NCBI GenBank assembly: GCA_040386775.1
Contig: JAZKEU010000001.1
Coordinates: forward strand, 84,459 to 148,458
DNA: 64,000 nt
Source: Bdellovibrionota bacterium
Lineage (GTDB): Bacteria > Bdellovibrionota > Bdellovibrionia > Bdellovibrionales > JAEYZS01
Reading direction: 5' to 3'
Positions within the stretch are counted from its first letter, which is position 1. Each line of letters starts with the position of its first letter. A model generated the notes under the pieces. That model did no database searches, was not told where the DNA came from, and worked only from the letters and a program-made list of their open reading frames with translations. The position numbers and the translations under genes are program-made. Of the stretch, positions 44,804-54,571 are shown piece by piece.

Positions 44804-45988
44804 ATGATGAATGTTTACCTCGATCACAATGCCACAACGCCTGTCCACCCGGAAGTTCTCGAAAAACTTCCAACATGGGCTGAGGCTTGGGGAAATCCAA
44901 GTTCCGTTCATCAGGCTTCAAGAGATCCAAAAGCACTCATTAGAGATACCAGAAAAACCTTAGCAGAATATTTGAAAGTCCACCCGCTAGAATTAATTTT
45001 TACCGCGGGTGGAAGTGAGTCTAATAACTTTGCCATTAAAGGTTCTTTCTACGCACTTCAAAATCTTAAGGAAAAGTCAGCTGGTCGGACTCATTACATT
45101 ACAACCACGGTGGAACATCCTAGTGTGATGAAGGCTTTTGAGTTTTTAGAAAGCCAAGGCGCTACGGTTGACTATATTCCTGTGGATAAAAACGCAAATC
45201 TTGATCTTGAATTTTATAAATCAAAATTAACAGAAAAAACGGCTCTTGTGTCGGTGATGCTTGCAAATAACGAAACTGGCGCAATCCATCCGATCAAAGA
45301 AATGTGTGCACTCGCCCATGCAAAAGGCGCTATTTTTCACATGGATGCTGTGCAAGGCTTAGGAAAGATAGAAGTAGATCTTACTGACCTTGGCGTGGAC
45401 TTGGCTTCATTTTCAGCGCATAAATTTTATTCCCTCAAAGGTTGTGGGGTTCTCTTTCAAAAAAGAGGAACGCAGCTTATTCCGCTCATTGGTGGTGGCG
45501 GACAGGAGCGCGGTCGACGTGCGGGCACAGAAAACACATTGGCGATCGCGGCTCTAGGACACATGGTTTCTAAAAAAGACTTGATCGCTAAAGAAAATGA
45601 AAGAATTAGAAAATTAAGAGACGATATGGAAAAAGAGATTTTGAAATCCATCACTAACGTGAGAGTGATTCAAAATCCCAGTAGAGTTCCCAACACATCG
45701 AGTTTATTTATTGAAGGTGTGGACGGGGAAACTCTTCTTATGAATTTGGATATGCATGGGATTTGTGTTTCAACAGGGGCAGCGTGCTCTTCTGGAAGCC
45801 AAGAACCATCCATTGTTTTAAGGAATATGGGCTTTACGAGGAAAGAAGCCCAATCTTCCTTAAGAATCTCTCTGGGTTGGCTAAATAATGCGGAACAAAT
45901 TGAATATTTCCTAGAAGTTTTAAAAAAAGTAGTTATAAGAATAAGACAATTTAACAATACGAACTCATCACAATCGGAAGCCCTTTAA
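44804..45988 (+). CDS. Cysteine desulfurase (NifS/IscS-like)
   Basis: 394-residue PLP enzyme moving sulfur from cysteine to a protein persulfide. N-terminal YLDHNATTPVHPEV, PLP-contact segments GGSESNNFAIKG and NNETGAIHPI, Lys aldimine in SAHKFYSLKGCG, and the persulfide Cys loop STGAACSSGSQEPS. mnmA follows after 17 bp, so it most likely supplies sulfur for tRNA 2-thiouridine, in the way that YrvO pairs with MnmA in Bacillus. No iscU or sufU is nearby. Confidence 0.92.
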   Translation: MMNVYLDHNATTPVHPEVLEKLPTWAEAWGNPSSVHQASRDPKALIRDTRKTLAEYLKVHPLELIFTAGGSESNNFAIKGSFYALQNLKEKSAGRTHYITTTVEHPSVMKAFEFLESQGATVDYIPVDKNANLDLEFYKSKLTEKTALVSVMLANNETGAIHPIKEMCALAHAKGAIFHMDAVQGLGKIEVDLTDLGVDLASFSAHKFYSLKGCGVLFQKRGTQLIPLIGGGGQERGRRAGTENTLAIAALGHMVSKKDLIAKENERIRKLRDDMEKEILKSITNVRVIQNPSRVPNTSSLFIEGVDGETLLMNLDMHGICVSTGAACSSGSQEPSIVLRNMGFTRKEAQSSLRISLGWLNNAEQIEYFLEVLKKVVIRIRQFNNTNSSQSEAL

Positions 45989-46005
45989 GCTTCTAGGAGA
46001 AAAAT

Positions 46006-47205
46006 ATGAGTACAATGCCCACGACCACAAAACTGGTCACTTCCACGTTATCTGCCGAAGATAACAAAACTAAATCCACCAAAGGTAAAGTCCTCGTCGC
46101 CATGTCCGGTGGAGTCGATTCGTCCGTAGCAGCGGCAATTCTGGTAGAACAAGGCTATGAAGTAGTGGGAATCACCATGCAAGTTTGGGATTACACTCAG
46201 TGCGATATCGAAGAAGGCTTTGGCACCTGCTGCTCATCTATGGATGTAGATGATGCCAGACAAGTGGCGGAGAAACTCAATTTCCCATTCTACGTGATGA
46301 ACTGCGAAGCCAAATTCAAAGCGCAAGTGATTGATCCCTTTGTGGAAGCTTATCTCGAAGGTAAAACTCCACTCCCGTGCGTGAACTGTAATACTTATTT
46401 AAAATTTGATCACTTGATCCAAAAGATGAACGAACTCGGCTGCGATTATTTAGCAACAGGTCACTATGCGAAAATTGTAGTGGATGCCAACGGTCAATCG
46501 CAAATCGTTGTGAGTGACGATGATTGGAAAGATCAAACTTATTTCCTATTTACTTTACAGCAAGATATCATTCCAAAAATTCTATTCCCTATTGGCCACA
46601 TGAAAAAAGCTGACGTAAGAGCTTTGGGCGAAAGACAAGGTCTCCTCAATGCCCGCAAAAAAGATTCTACAGGAATCTGCTTTGTGGGTGACGGAAAATA
46701 TTCTGAATTCGTAGAAGGCCAAATTTCTAAAGACTTAATTCAATCAGGCTTTATGAAAAAATATCCAACAGGTGAGATCGTAGGCAAACACGGTGGAATT
46801 CATAAATTCACATATGGACAAAGAAAAGGTTTAGGTCTTGATTTCCAAGAGGCAGAGCCCATGTTTGTTTTAAAGTTGGATCCTAAAACCAGTACCGTTT
46901 GGGTAGGGGAAGAAAAATATTTGTTCTACGACAAAGCCCACATTATAAATACAAACTGGTTTGACGACATTCAAGAGACGGAAGAATTGAACGTAAAAAT
47001 TAGATATCAACACAAAGGTGCGCAAGCCAAAATTCGTAAAAACGATGATGGCAGTGCGGAAATATATTTTGATATTCCCGTGCGCGCGATCACTCCGGGA
47101 CAAGCTGCGGTTGTGTACCGTGGGAATCAATTGTTAGGTGGTGGTTGGATCACAACGGTTCCGCTGGATACAGCGGCAATTGGTGTGACAGCTGCGATAA
47201 TGTAA
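46006..47205 (+). CDS. mnmA: tRNA-specific 2-thiouridylase MnmA
   Basis: 399 residues, with about 25 extra N-terminal residues before the P-loop. It thiolates U34 of tRNA Lys/Glu/Gln. PP-loop VAMSGGVDSSVA, catalytic Cys in PCVNCN, second catalytic Cys in STGICFVGD, and C-terminal barrel ending RAITPGQAAVVY. An unusual GTCCSSMDVDDAR segment follows the first domain. Strong AGGAG ribosome-binding site. In an operon with the cysteine desulfurase and mtaB. Confidence 0.95.
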   Translation: MSTMPTTTKLVTSTLSAEDNKTKSTKGKVLVAMSGGVDSSVAAAILVEQGYEVVGITMQVWDYTQCDIEEGFGTCCSSMDVDDARQVAEKLNFPFYVMNCEAKFKAQVIDPFVEAYLEGKTPLPCVNCNTYLKFDHLIQKMNELGCDYLATGHYAKIVVDANGQSQIVVSDDDWKDQTYFLFTLQQDIIPKILFPIGHMKKADVRALGERQGLLNARKKDSTGICFVGDGKYSEFVEGQISKDLIQSGFMKKYPTGEIVGKHGGIHKFTYGQRKGLGLDFQEAEPMFVLKLDPKTSTVWVGEEKYLFYDKAHIINTNWFDDIQETEELNVKIRYQHKGAQAKIRKNDDGSAEIYFDIPVRAITPGQAAVVYRGNQLLGGGWITTVPLDTAAIGVTAAIM

Positions 47206-47220
47206 AGGATTTTTTAGAAA

Positions 47221-48537
47221 ATGAGTATATCGTTTGATATCAAAACATTTGGCTGCAAAGTAAATACTTACGATACGGCTTTGCTCCAAAAACGCTTACA
47301 GAATAGCGGATACCTGATGACGGAAGGTACTCCGCAGATTCACATTCTGAATACTTGCGCAGTCACAAGAGAAGCAACAAATGAAGCCATCAAAGAAATC
47401 AATCGCATAAAAAAGAAAAACCCTCAAAGCGTAGTTGTAGTCACGGGTTGTGCAGCGCAGGTGGATACCGGATCATTTGAGAATGTTCCGGCGGATCTAG
47501 TGATTGCAAACTCTCATAAAGGTTTATTGGAAACTCTCATTAAACAGCATCTGAATGGAGAACTGACGCAAAAAGTATTTCATTCAAATATTTTCAGAAA
47601 AGCTGACCTTGAAGAAAATGGTGGCGTTGAAGCTGAGCACACCCGTGCATTTTTAAAAATTCAAGATGGCTGCAATTCGTTTTGCACATTCTGCGTAATT
47701 CCTTTTGCAAGAGGGAAGAGTCGATCCCTTTCGATTCCCCATCTCGTAGAAAAAATAAATGAATTTACGGCTCAAGGATTAAATGAAGTGGTTCTGACAG
47801 GTGTTCATATCGGCGATTACGAATCTGATGATGGAAAAATTTTTGATGATTTGATTGAGGCGGTACTTGCGCAAACAAAAATGCCAAGAATCAGACTTTC
47901 ATCATTAGAACCCATCGAGATCAGTGACCGGTTGCTCGAAATGTATTCGGATGACCGCATGTGCCCGCACTTTCATATGAGCATTCAAAGTGCCAATACA
48001 AAAGTACTTGCAGATATGAAAAGAAAATATACAGCAGAACACGTTGAAGACTCTTTAAATCGCATCCTTAGAAAATTTCAGGATAGAAAATTAAAAGCTC
48101 CATTTATTGGTATGGATGTAATCGCAGGCTTTCCTGGGGAAACTGAGGAAGAGTTTAACGATACTTACGAGCGCTTAAAGCGTACGCCGTGGACGCGTAT
48201 GCACGTGTTTCCGTACTCTGAGAGGCCGGGAACAAAGGCTCTCAACATTGATCCTAAAGTCCCCAATCATCTTATTCATGCTAGAGCCGAGCGCTTAAGA
48301 CAATTGTCTGCAGAAAGATATTCTATGATGGCCCTAGAGCAAATTGGAGAGATCAAAAAAGTTTTGGTTTTGAAAAGTAAGGCCAAGGGCGCGAGCACTC
48401 TATCTCGCGACTACTGGCCCGTTGACGTAGAGATATCTTCTGAAGCCCAGATTGGAACGGAAATTTCAGTTAAAATTGTGGGTTATGATCAATCTAACCA
48501 ATCAAGAATCGATGGGTTCCTAAAGGGTAGCCTTTGA
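47221..48537 (+). CDS. mtaB: tRNA (t6A37)-methylthiotransferase MtaB
   Basis: 438-residue radical-SAM methylthiotransferase. The UPF0004 domain cysteines are in FGCKVN, LNTCAVT and TGCAAQ; the radical SAM cluster is CNSFCTFC; a TRAM-like C-terminal domain ends the protein. The opening FGCKVN...E-T and length favour MtaB (ms2t6A) over MiaB or RimO. It lies 15 bp after mnmA and extends the tRNA-modification operon. Confidence 0.92.
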   Translation: MSISFDIKTFGCKVNTYDTALLQKRLQNSGYLMTEGTPQIHILNTCAVTREATNEAIKEINRIKKKNPQSVVVVTGCAAQVDTGSFENVPADLVIANSHKGLLETLIKQHLNGELTQKVFHSNIFRKADLEENGGVEAEHTRAFLKIQDGCNSFCTFCVIPFARGKSRSLSIPHLVEKINEFTAQGLNEVVLTGVHIGDYESDDGKIFDDLIEAVLAQTKMPRIRLSSLEPIEISDRLLEMYSDDRMCPHFHMSIQSANTKVLADMKRKYTAEHVEDSLNRILRKFQDRKLKAPFIGMDVIAGFPGETEEEFNDTYERLKRTPWTRMHVFPYSERPGTKALNIDPKVPNHLIHARAERLRQLSAERYSMMALEQIGEIKKVLVLKSKAKGASTLSRDYWPVDVEISSEAQIGTEISVKIVGYDQSNQSRIDGFLKGSL

Positions 48538-48632
48538 AAATTAATCCAAACTGCCCTTAACCTCATCAGGTAATTAGTTTATAAATCTATAAATTCCATG
48601 ATTTGCTCTAAATGCCGAAGTAAAAGGTTTGT

Positions 48633-49220
48633 ATGAATTTTATGTCTATTGCTTTAATTATTTTTTCGATCTTTCTAGTTACGGCGGAAGCAAATACTTC
48701 GGCACCGCCCAATGCCTTAAATATATTAATCTATGAGAAGAGTATTAACCGTGAAAATATCATGGTGGTTCATACTATAGCAGATGCAAATTGCTTACCT
48801 ATAGTTGATAATCAAATACCGAGCCTTGATTATTATTGGTTAATGAATCGTACAATGTACAAACCTCTGCATCCAATAATTAAAAGTTATACCCGCGAGC
48901 GAATTAGTGCTGCTCCTTCGGATGAGGCGAAGAATATTTTCTTCGTAAACTTAAATGATTTATCAGAAATAGATATAGATTTACCAAGTCACCAGGTCAT
49001 TGTAGAAACTTTCCGCAATAGCGACGGAAAATGTGAAGCAGTTGCTAAGATGAAGCTGGGTGAATCCGATGCCGGAGCCACAATCATTCTGCAAAAAATC
49101 TATGTTGATGCCAAGCAAACATTAAATCCTCGACGTCCTAAAATTAAATCTATTACTTTAGAGGGCCTAGATGCCTCAACAGGTGGAGCTAGAGTTAGAA
49201 CTTATAAAGCTAATCAATAG
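48633..49220 (+). CDS. Exported protein, unknown function
   Basis: 195 residues with a signal peptide (about 1-20, ending AEA). The mature part is a single domain of mixed strands with two cysteines (ADANCLPIV, DGKCEAV) and DYYWLMNRT. It has a faint similarity in layout to DUF4833-type periplasmic proteins, but I would not assign it. It stands alone between mtaB and the esterase. Confidence 0.6.
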   Translation: MNFMSIALIIFSIFLVTAEANTSAPPNALNILIYEKSINRENIMVVHTIADANCLPIVDNQIPSLDYYWLMNRTMYKPLHPIIKSYTRERISAAPSDEAKNIFFVNLNDLSEIDIDLPSHQVIVETFRNSDGKCEAVAKMKLGESDAGATIILQKIYVDAKQTLNPRRPKIKSITLEGLDASTGGARVRTYKANQ

Positions 49221-49295
49221 CATCACGGTCTTCAACGCAGTTAGTTGTAGAAGTCGATCGTCAGCTTGTATGAAAATGTGCTATTCTTGCAATCT

Positions 49296-49892
49296 ATGAA
49301 ATTCATCTTAGTTTCTTTCATCATAATTTTTTCCTCGCAAGTTTACGCAAAAACCTTAGTGATAGTCGGCGATTCTCTAACCGAAGGTTACGGTGTTGCC
49401 AAGGAAAAAGCTTTTCCTGCACTGATAGAAGAAAAAATCAAATCAGATAAAAAAGATTGGAAAGTGGTGAACTCCGGAGTGAGCGGGTCGACAACGGCTT
49501 CGGCTCCGTCCAGGATCAAATGGATTCTTAAGAGCAAACCCGATCTTGTGATGATTGCCTTGGGTGCCAATGATGGATTACGTGGCGTTAAAGTAGCCAC
49601 TAGTAAGAAAAGTCTAGATGAAGCCATGGCTCTTCTAAAAAAAGAAAATATCCCAATTGTCATCGGAGGTATGCATATGCCTCCCAACTTTGGTAAAGCG
49701 TATACCAAAGAATTTAATGAAATGTTTGTCGATCTCTCAAAAAAGTACAATGCAGTTTTGATTCCTTTTATTTTGGACAAAGTTGCGGGAGATATAAAAC
49801 TCAATCAGACAGATGGCATTCATCCGAACGAAGAGGGGCATAAGATCATGGCAGACTCTATCTACAATCAAATTAAAGATTTATTAAAATAG
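49296..49892 (+). CDS. tesA: SGNH-family arylesterase / lysophospholipase (TesA-like)
   Basis: 198 residues from ATG 49296. Signal peptide (ending VYA), block I GDSLTEGYG (nucleophile Ser), block III GANDGLRG, block V DGIHPNEEGH (Asp/His). Periplasmic esterase, thioesterase or lysophospholipase. It is followed by an ABC ATPase and a giant permease, exactly as tesA-ybbA-ybbP in E. coli, so the association is conserved over a large distance. Confidence 0.9.
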   Translation: MKFILVSFIIIFSSQVYAKTLVIVGDSLTEGYGVAKEKAFPALIEEKIKSDKKDWKVVNSGVSGSTTASAPSRIKWILKSKPDLVMIALGANDGLRGVKVATSKKSLDEAMALLKKENIPIVIGGMHMPPNFGKAYTKEFNEMFVDLSKKYNAVLIPFILDKVAGDIKLNQTDGIHPNEEGHKIMADSIYNQIKDLLK

Positions 49893-49927
49893 ACAGTAAA
49901 ATAAATAGCAAAATAGGTACGACAAAA

Positions 49928-50602
49928 ATGAGTGTTGAAATTCAGAACTTACAGAAGAATTTTTATCAAGGCGAAACTAAAATCGAAGTTTTAAAGAACG
50001 TTTCTGCACAAATTAAAAAAGGCGAAATCGTGGCAATTATCGGGGAGTCAGGGAGTGGTAAGTCCACGCTACTGTCTTTGTTATCAGGTCTTGATAGAGC
50101 GGACACAGGATCGATCATTGTTGATACAACGGATATGTCAAAACTCTCTGAAAGACAAATGACGGGCTTTAGAGCGGCAAATATCAGTATTGTGTTTCAG
50201 CAGTATCATTTGCTTTCTCATTTAACGGCTTTAGAAAACGTCATGCTTCCGGCAGAAATTCTTAGTCGTGAAAATATCAAAGATGACGCAAAAAAACTCT
50301 TAAGTGATATGGGCCTAGATCATCGCTTGAATCATTTTCCAAGTCAGTTGAGCGGTGGAGAATCACAACGTGTGGCGATTGCAAGAGCATTGATCACAAA
50401 GCCCAATCTGCTACTGGCTGATGAGCCAAGTGGAAATCTAGATACAAAGACGGGTGACTCCGTGATGCATTCTTTCTTTGATATTGTTAAAAAACACCAA
50501 ATGACAACGCTTTTAGTGACTCACAGCGAAGCACTCGCACAGCGCTGCCAAAGAGTTTTAAGACTTGAAAACGGCGTTCTGGTCGAAAGATTTCATAAAT
50601 AA
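49928..50602 (+). CDS. ABC transporter ATP-binding protein (LolD/YbbA-like)
   Basis: 224 residues. Walker A GESGSGKST, Q-loop region FQQYHLL, signature LSGGESQRVAIAR, Walker B LLLADEPSGNLD, switch His in VTHSEALA. The group is MacB/LolD/YbbA, which drives mechanotransmission-type permeases. The stop overlaps the permease ATG (TAATG), so the two are translationally coupled. Confidence 0.93.
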   Translation: MSVEIQNLQKNFYQGETKIEVLKNVSAQIKKGEIVAIIGESGSGKSTLLSLLSGLDRADTGSIIVDTTDMSKLSERQMTGFRAANISIVFQQYHLLSHLTALENVMLPAEILSRENIKDDAKKLLSDMGLDHRLNHFPSQLSGGESQRVAIARALITKPNLLLADEPSGNLDTKTGDSVMHSFFDIVKKHQMTTLLVTHSEALAQRCQRVLRLENGVLVERFHK

Positions 50603-53166
50603 TGAAGTTATTAAAACTGAGCCTCGTCGAAATCATAAGATCCTGGAAGTTTTCTTTAAGCTTTATTTTAAGCTTGAGCCTAGGTCTTTCTGGATTTTTA
50701 ATCATTGAATCTTACCGTGATGCTTTAAGATTTACGCTCAATCAAAATTCTAAAAGTTTACTTTCAGCAGACATTGCAGTCTCCGCGAGAAGGCTGATCA
50801 CTCCTCAAGAACTCAAACAAGTTCGTAAAATCATCAGTGACTCTGCGGAGGATTTCTTAGTTCCAGAAATGCCGTATTTTGAATTTATGGCAATGATGAC
50901 AACCTCTAAGGGCTCACGCCTCGTAACGGTCAAGGGAATCAGCGACAGTTACCCTTACTACGGAGAACTTGGACTAAGAGGTGGCCAAAAAATCACAGAA
51001 AATACCCCTAAAGACATTAAGAAAAAAAACATCTGGATCTCTAACGATCTTGAGAGTCAATTGGCTATCGGTATTGGGGAAGAAGTCACTTTAGGAAAAC
51101 TAAAGTTAAAAGTTTCACAAATCGTGGATACAGATTCTTCCCAAACATTTAGAGCGGCGCTGATGGTGCCTGCGGTCTATATGTATGTGCAAGACGTAAA
51201 GGCCACGGGTCTTATCCAGTACGGAAGTACTTTTAATGAAAACTACCTTTACAAATTCCCCCAAGAACTTTCGAACAGAGAATATTTAGCGAAAGTTCAG
51301 GAAAAACTTTATGCTGCTTTAAAAGATCCTGCAGTAAGGGTGAGTACTCCGCAAACAGCAAGTGAGGGGTCGGGAAGACAATTGGATTATCTTTTCGACT
51401 TCTTGGGATTGGTGGCTATTGTTGCGCTCTTCTTATCTTGTTTGGGTGCGACTTACTTATTTAGATTGTACCTCAGTAGAAAATATAAACAGATTGCTAT
51501 CTATAGAACCCTTGGAATTTATCCTGGACAAATTTTTGTTATATATTCTTTTCAGGTTTTAATTTTGAGTGCGCTGACCCTTGTTCCGGCAATTGCCTTC
51601 GCTCAGCTTTTTATTCCTGTATTTAAAAATTTACTTTCAACCCTCACACCGTTTGAGTTGAAGGCTATTATTTCCCAAAAAACATTTTTAACTTGTTTAG
51701 GTATTTCTCTATTGGGAAGTTTCTTGAGCATTCTTCCAAAATTGATTGGTATTCAGTCTTTAAAGCCCATGAAGCTTTTCAGCGAAGAGAAGTTCTCTAC
51801 GGAACCTTCTAAGACCAATTTGTTACTTTATATTCCTCTGACACTTTTCTATATGGGCCTATCAGTCATGCAGGCGAATTCTTGGAAAGTAGGACTTTCT
51901 TTTGTGGGCACTATCGGTGGAGTCATGCTCCTGATGGTCATCATTGGACTTGGACTCTTTAAGTGCCTAGAGGGCGTAAGCTTTATCAAAAGATGGTATT
52001 TGAAATACAGCTTCTTAGCTCTTTCTCGCAAGAAAGGTGCGTCGATGGCGGTTTTTGTGGCCATTGGTTTGGGTGCACTTTTAATCAATTTGCTTCCCCA
52101 ATTGAAGTACTCACTCCAGAGAGAATTTGAAATTGGAACAAAGACTCCATCTTTATTTTTATTTGATATTCAAGATGATCAATTGGAACCACTTAAAAAT
52201 TTTGTAAAGTCTCAAGGAACCGCGTTAACGGCGATTTCGCCCATGATTAGATCTAGGATTTTAAAAATCAACGATGAAGACTACGAAAGAAAAGTCGAGA
52301 CTCAAACCTTTAAAACTAGAGAAGAAGAGCAAGAGGCCAGATCGCGAAACCGTGGCGTAAACCTCTCTTACCGAGAAAACCTCTCGGAATCAGAAGAATT
52401 AGTCGAGGGTGAGTTCTTTACAACAAAATACGATGCAGCCTCCAATGCGCCTTTTGGTCTATCGCTCGAGCAACGGTATGCCGATCGCATGGGCATCAAG
52501 ATGGGCGATAAAGTGGTCTTTGACATTCAAGGTGTAGAGCTTGTTGGTGTTGTGCAAAGTATCCGTTCCGTAAAATGGATTTCATTTCAGCCGAATTTTT
52601 TCATTTTGTTTCAAGAAGGTGTTCTAGAAGAGGCTCCTAAGACATTTATCGCAGCAATTCCTGCAATGGATTTGACCAAAAAGAATGAACTTAGAAATGC
52701 TCTGGCTGTGAAATACAATAACATTTCATCTATCGATGTCACAAGACTCGTAGATAGTACTCTAAAAATTTCGGATCAAATGAGTTGGTCGCTAGAGTTG
52801 ATGTCTTTACTTGCACTTTTATCAGGTTACATTGTTCTCTTTTCGATCATTCGTAGTCATTTGGAAACTCGTTACTACGAGATCAATATGCTGAAGGTTT
52901 TCGGCGGATCTTTTTGGAAACTGACGGGTTACATTCTCAATGAATATATAACTCTCACTTTATTAGCCTCAACTTTAGGCGTATTTTTTAGTGTGCTGGT
53001 GAGTTATGGAATTTCTTATTATCTTTTCGAAGGTATTTTCACTCTCAAGCTATCGACGTTAATCACTTCGGTATCTCTCATTACGATGATATCGGCGATT
53101 GTTTGCTTTTTGGCGTCATTTAAAATTTTTAAGTCGCGTCCGTCGGATGTTCTGCGTGCAGACTAA
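50602..53166 (+). CDS. ABC transporter permease (YbbP/FtsX family)
   Basis: 854 residues. First TM at about 15-32, then a large periplasmic MacB_PCD-like domain (about 35-245). A cluster of TMs follows (FtsX core, LDYLFDFLGLVAIVALFLSCLGATYLF), then further TMs, a second periplasmic domain and a C-terminal FtsX unit. This duplicated layout is that of E. coli YbbP. The substrate is unknown; with a TesA-like esterase a lipid or lipoprotein substrate is plausible. Ends 206 bp before the next gene. That gap contains a short GAAGAG-ATA-CTCTTC hairpin (53212-53226) of uncertain meaning. Confidence 0.9.
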   Translation: MKLLKLSLVEIIRSWKFSLSFILSLSLGLSGFLIIESYRDALRFTLNQNSKSLLSADIAVSARRLITPQELKQVRKIISDSAEDFLVPEMPYFEFMAMMTTSKGSRLVTVKGISDSYPYYGELGLRGGQKITENTPKDIKKKNIWISNDLESQLAIGIGEEVTLGKLKLKVSQIVDTDSSQTFRAALMVPAVYMYVQDVKATGLIQYGSTFNENYLYKFPQELSNREYLAKVQEKLYAALKDPAVRVSTPQTASEGSGRQLDYLFDFLGLVAIVALFLSCLGATYLFRLYLSRKYKQIAIYRTLGIYPGQIFVIYSFQVLILSALTLVPAIAFAQLFIPVFKNLLSTLTPFELKAIISQKTFLTCLGISLLGSFLSILPKLIGIQSLKPMKLFSEEKFSTEPSKTNLLLYIPLTLFYMGLSVMQANSWKVGLSFVGTIGGVMLLMVIIGLGLFKCLEGVSFIKRWYLKYSFLALSRKKGASMAVFVAIGLGALLINLLPQLKYSLQREFEIGTKTPSLFLFDIQDDQLEPLKNFVKSQGTALTAISPMIRSRILKINDEDYERKVETQTFKTREEEQEARSRNRGVNLSYRENLSESEELVEGEFFTTKYDAASNAPFGLSLEQRYADRMGIKMGDKVVFDIQGVELVGVVQSIRSVKWISFQPNFFILFQEGVLEEAPKTFIAAIPAMDLTKKNELRNALAVKYNNISSIDVTRLVDSTLKISDQMSWSLELMSLLALLSGYIVLFSIIRSHLETRYYEINMLKVFGGSFWKLTGYILNEYITLTLLASTLGVFFSVLVSYGISYYLFEGIFTLKLSTLITSVSLITMISAIVCFLASFKIFKSRPSDVLRAD

Positions 53167-53372
53167 ATCATAGCTTGATAAATCTTATATGAATAAAACT
53201 TCTGATACCGTGAAGAGATACTCTTCCTAGAATAATTATCTTTATACTCTAAGATTCAAAAATATATTCAACATACATTCGAATAAAACAATTACTGGGG
53301 GGATATGTACTGTGATTGTACCAATATAACTATAAGAAATTAGAAACCTAATTCCTGAGGTTTTTTAATGTT

Positions 53373-54257
53373 TCACTTTAATTTTTGTTCTTTTGGCTTT
53401 ATTAGGCCATTAAATCTTTCAAGAGTTTTGATGGCTGTAGGCTCTACAATATCCACAATGATCAACTCGTACGGAGTATTATCCCATATTTCTTTTTTTA
53501 AAGATTCAATGGCCTTACGGTGAGTAGATTTTCTTACATCCACACCGCGCCATTTAATATCAAAATAGAATTGTCCATCAGGACTCATTCTTGCGAGGGT
53601 ATTGAATATAATAAAACGAAGAACTGAAAAATACTGGCTGTCTTTTTTAAACCAAGGGGCTTGCCACCAACCTCCATCTGGTCGCATAACAACCAAGTCC
53701 ATCTTGGGAATATCTTTGTTTTCCATAAATCTATCTAACATTTTCCAGGTTTGAAGGTGTGTTATATCACCAATAACTTCTCTCGGGCGGTTTTTCATTT
53801 CAACTCCGGCATTGGCCCAGTCTAAAGGCTCAAATCGCATTCCAGTTGAAGAGTCTGCTAGAGTTGGATCTCTTAAAAATACACCAGAGCCAAATAAATC
53901 TAAGACGTGTGTGGAGCGTCCATTTTCTCTTAAACTCATTAAATAATTTTCAAAATAACTATCAATTTCTTTGATTCCTATTTTATTTAGTAAATATTTA
54001 AAGCTCAGCTCGTAGGCGTGTCTTTTTCTAAAAGCCCCGTCCACTCGCCATATAGCCGAACGTAGAGAGTCGAGATCAACCAGTTCAGGTTTATGACCAG
54101 AGGCGATCATATCCTTATTAGACTGTTTAATTAATTCTTTAGAATTGAAAGTGTTTTTAAAAAGGTTTTTACAAGAATTTTGCATCCCAAAAGCATTTGT
54201 CGATGCCATAAGAGTAAATATGACAATAACTAATAAACGCTGTAGGCAACAAAACAT
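53373..54257 (-). CDS. Exported protein with a methyltransferase-like motif
   Basis: 294 residues. Signal peptide (about 1-24, ending AFG). The mature part contains a SAM-binding-like motif I (THVLDLFGSGVF, about 116-127), a later acidic strand (VIGDITHLQTW), and a motif-IV-like strand MDLVVMRPDGGWW followed by FIIFNTLARMSPDGQFYFDIKW. These are placed as in class I methyltransferases. An exported methyltransferase fold is unusual and SAM is scarce outside the cytoplasm, so it may be delivered into prey, or the fold may be repurposed. Substrate unknown. AAAGGA ribosome-binding site; monocistronic. Confidence 0.65.
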   Translation of the reverse strand: MFCCLQRLLVIVIFTLMASTNAFGMQNSCKNLFKNTFNSKELIKQSNKDMIASGHKPELVDLDSLRSAIWRVDGAFRKRHAYELSFKYLLNKIGIKEIDSYFENYLMSLRENGRSTHVLDLFGSGVFLRDPTLADSSTGMRFEPLDWANAGVEMKNRPREVIGDITHLQTWKMLDRFMENKDIPKMDLVVMRPDGGWWQAPWFKKDSQYFSVLRFIIFNTLARMSPDGQFYFDIKWRGVDVRKSTHRKAIESLKKEIWDNTPYELIIVDIVEPTAIKTLERFNGLIKPKEQKLK

Positions 54258-54492
54258 AAACTTTTCCTTTTAACATTTTCAAAGTTACGAAATTTGGTTG
54301 AGTTACAGATTCATTTATTGCACTTATGGTGCCTACTAAAAATAGATTTGTTTGTTTTTAAATACAAAAAGATGTTAGTTCTCTATTTTAAGAGCCGCAT
54401 AATGTTATTATTTCAAAATTATAAGCAACAATTCTACAACAATTCATTTAGAGTACATTGTGAGCTTAAGTTTTAATTTTATTGATTATCTT

Positions 54493-54527
54493 TTAAGCTT
54501 TTGATACATAGAAGCTTAACTTTTTAT
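54493..54527 (+). terminator. Attenuator-like stem-loop in the rnc leader
   Basis: TTAAGCTT (54493-54500) and AAGCTTAA (54512-54519) form an 8-bp stem followed by CTTTTTATT on the plus strand. The nearest upstream plus-strand gene ends at 53166, so this may attenuate rnc transcription instead of ending a gene. The rest of the 318-bp gap (54258-54575) is AT-rich with no convincing gene. Confidence 0.4.
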
Positions 54528-54539
54528 TGGACCGCTGAA

Positions 54540-54571
54540 GAGACTCCTTAGTCTCAATAGCAATTGGAGTC
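54540..54571 (+). promoter_or_regulatory. Alternative hairpins over the rnc ribosome-binding site
   Basis: GAGACT (54540-54545) can pair with AGTCTC (54550-54555). Alternatively, the overlapping GACTCC (54542-54547) can pair with GGAGTC (54566-54571), which contains the GGAG ribosome-binding site 6 nt before the rnc ATG. The two structures exclude each other. RNase III controls its own mRNA through leader cleavage in E. coli, so a leader structure here would fit. Confidence 0.45.

Noticed and set aside
54294..54476. 60-codon plus-strand frame upstream of rnc
   Set aside because: It is AT-rich Leu/Phe/Lys composition with no ribosome-binding site; such frames arise by chance in this gap.
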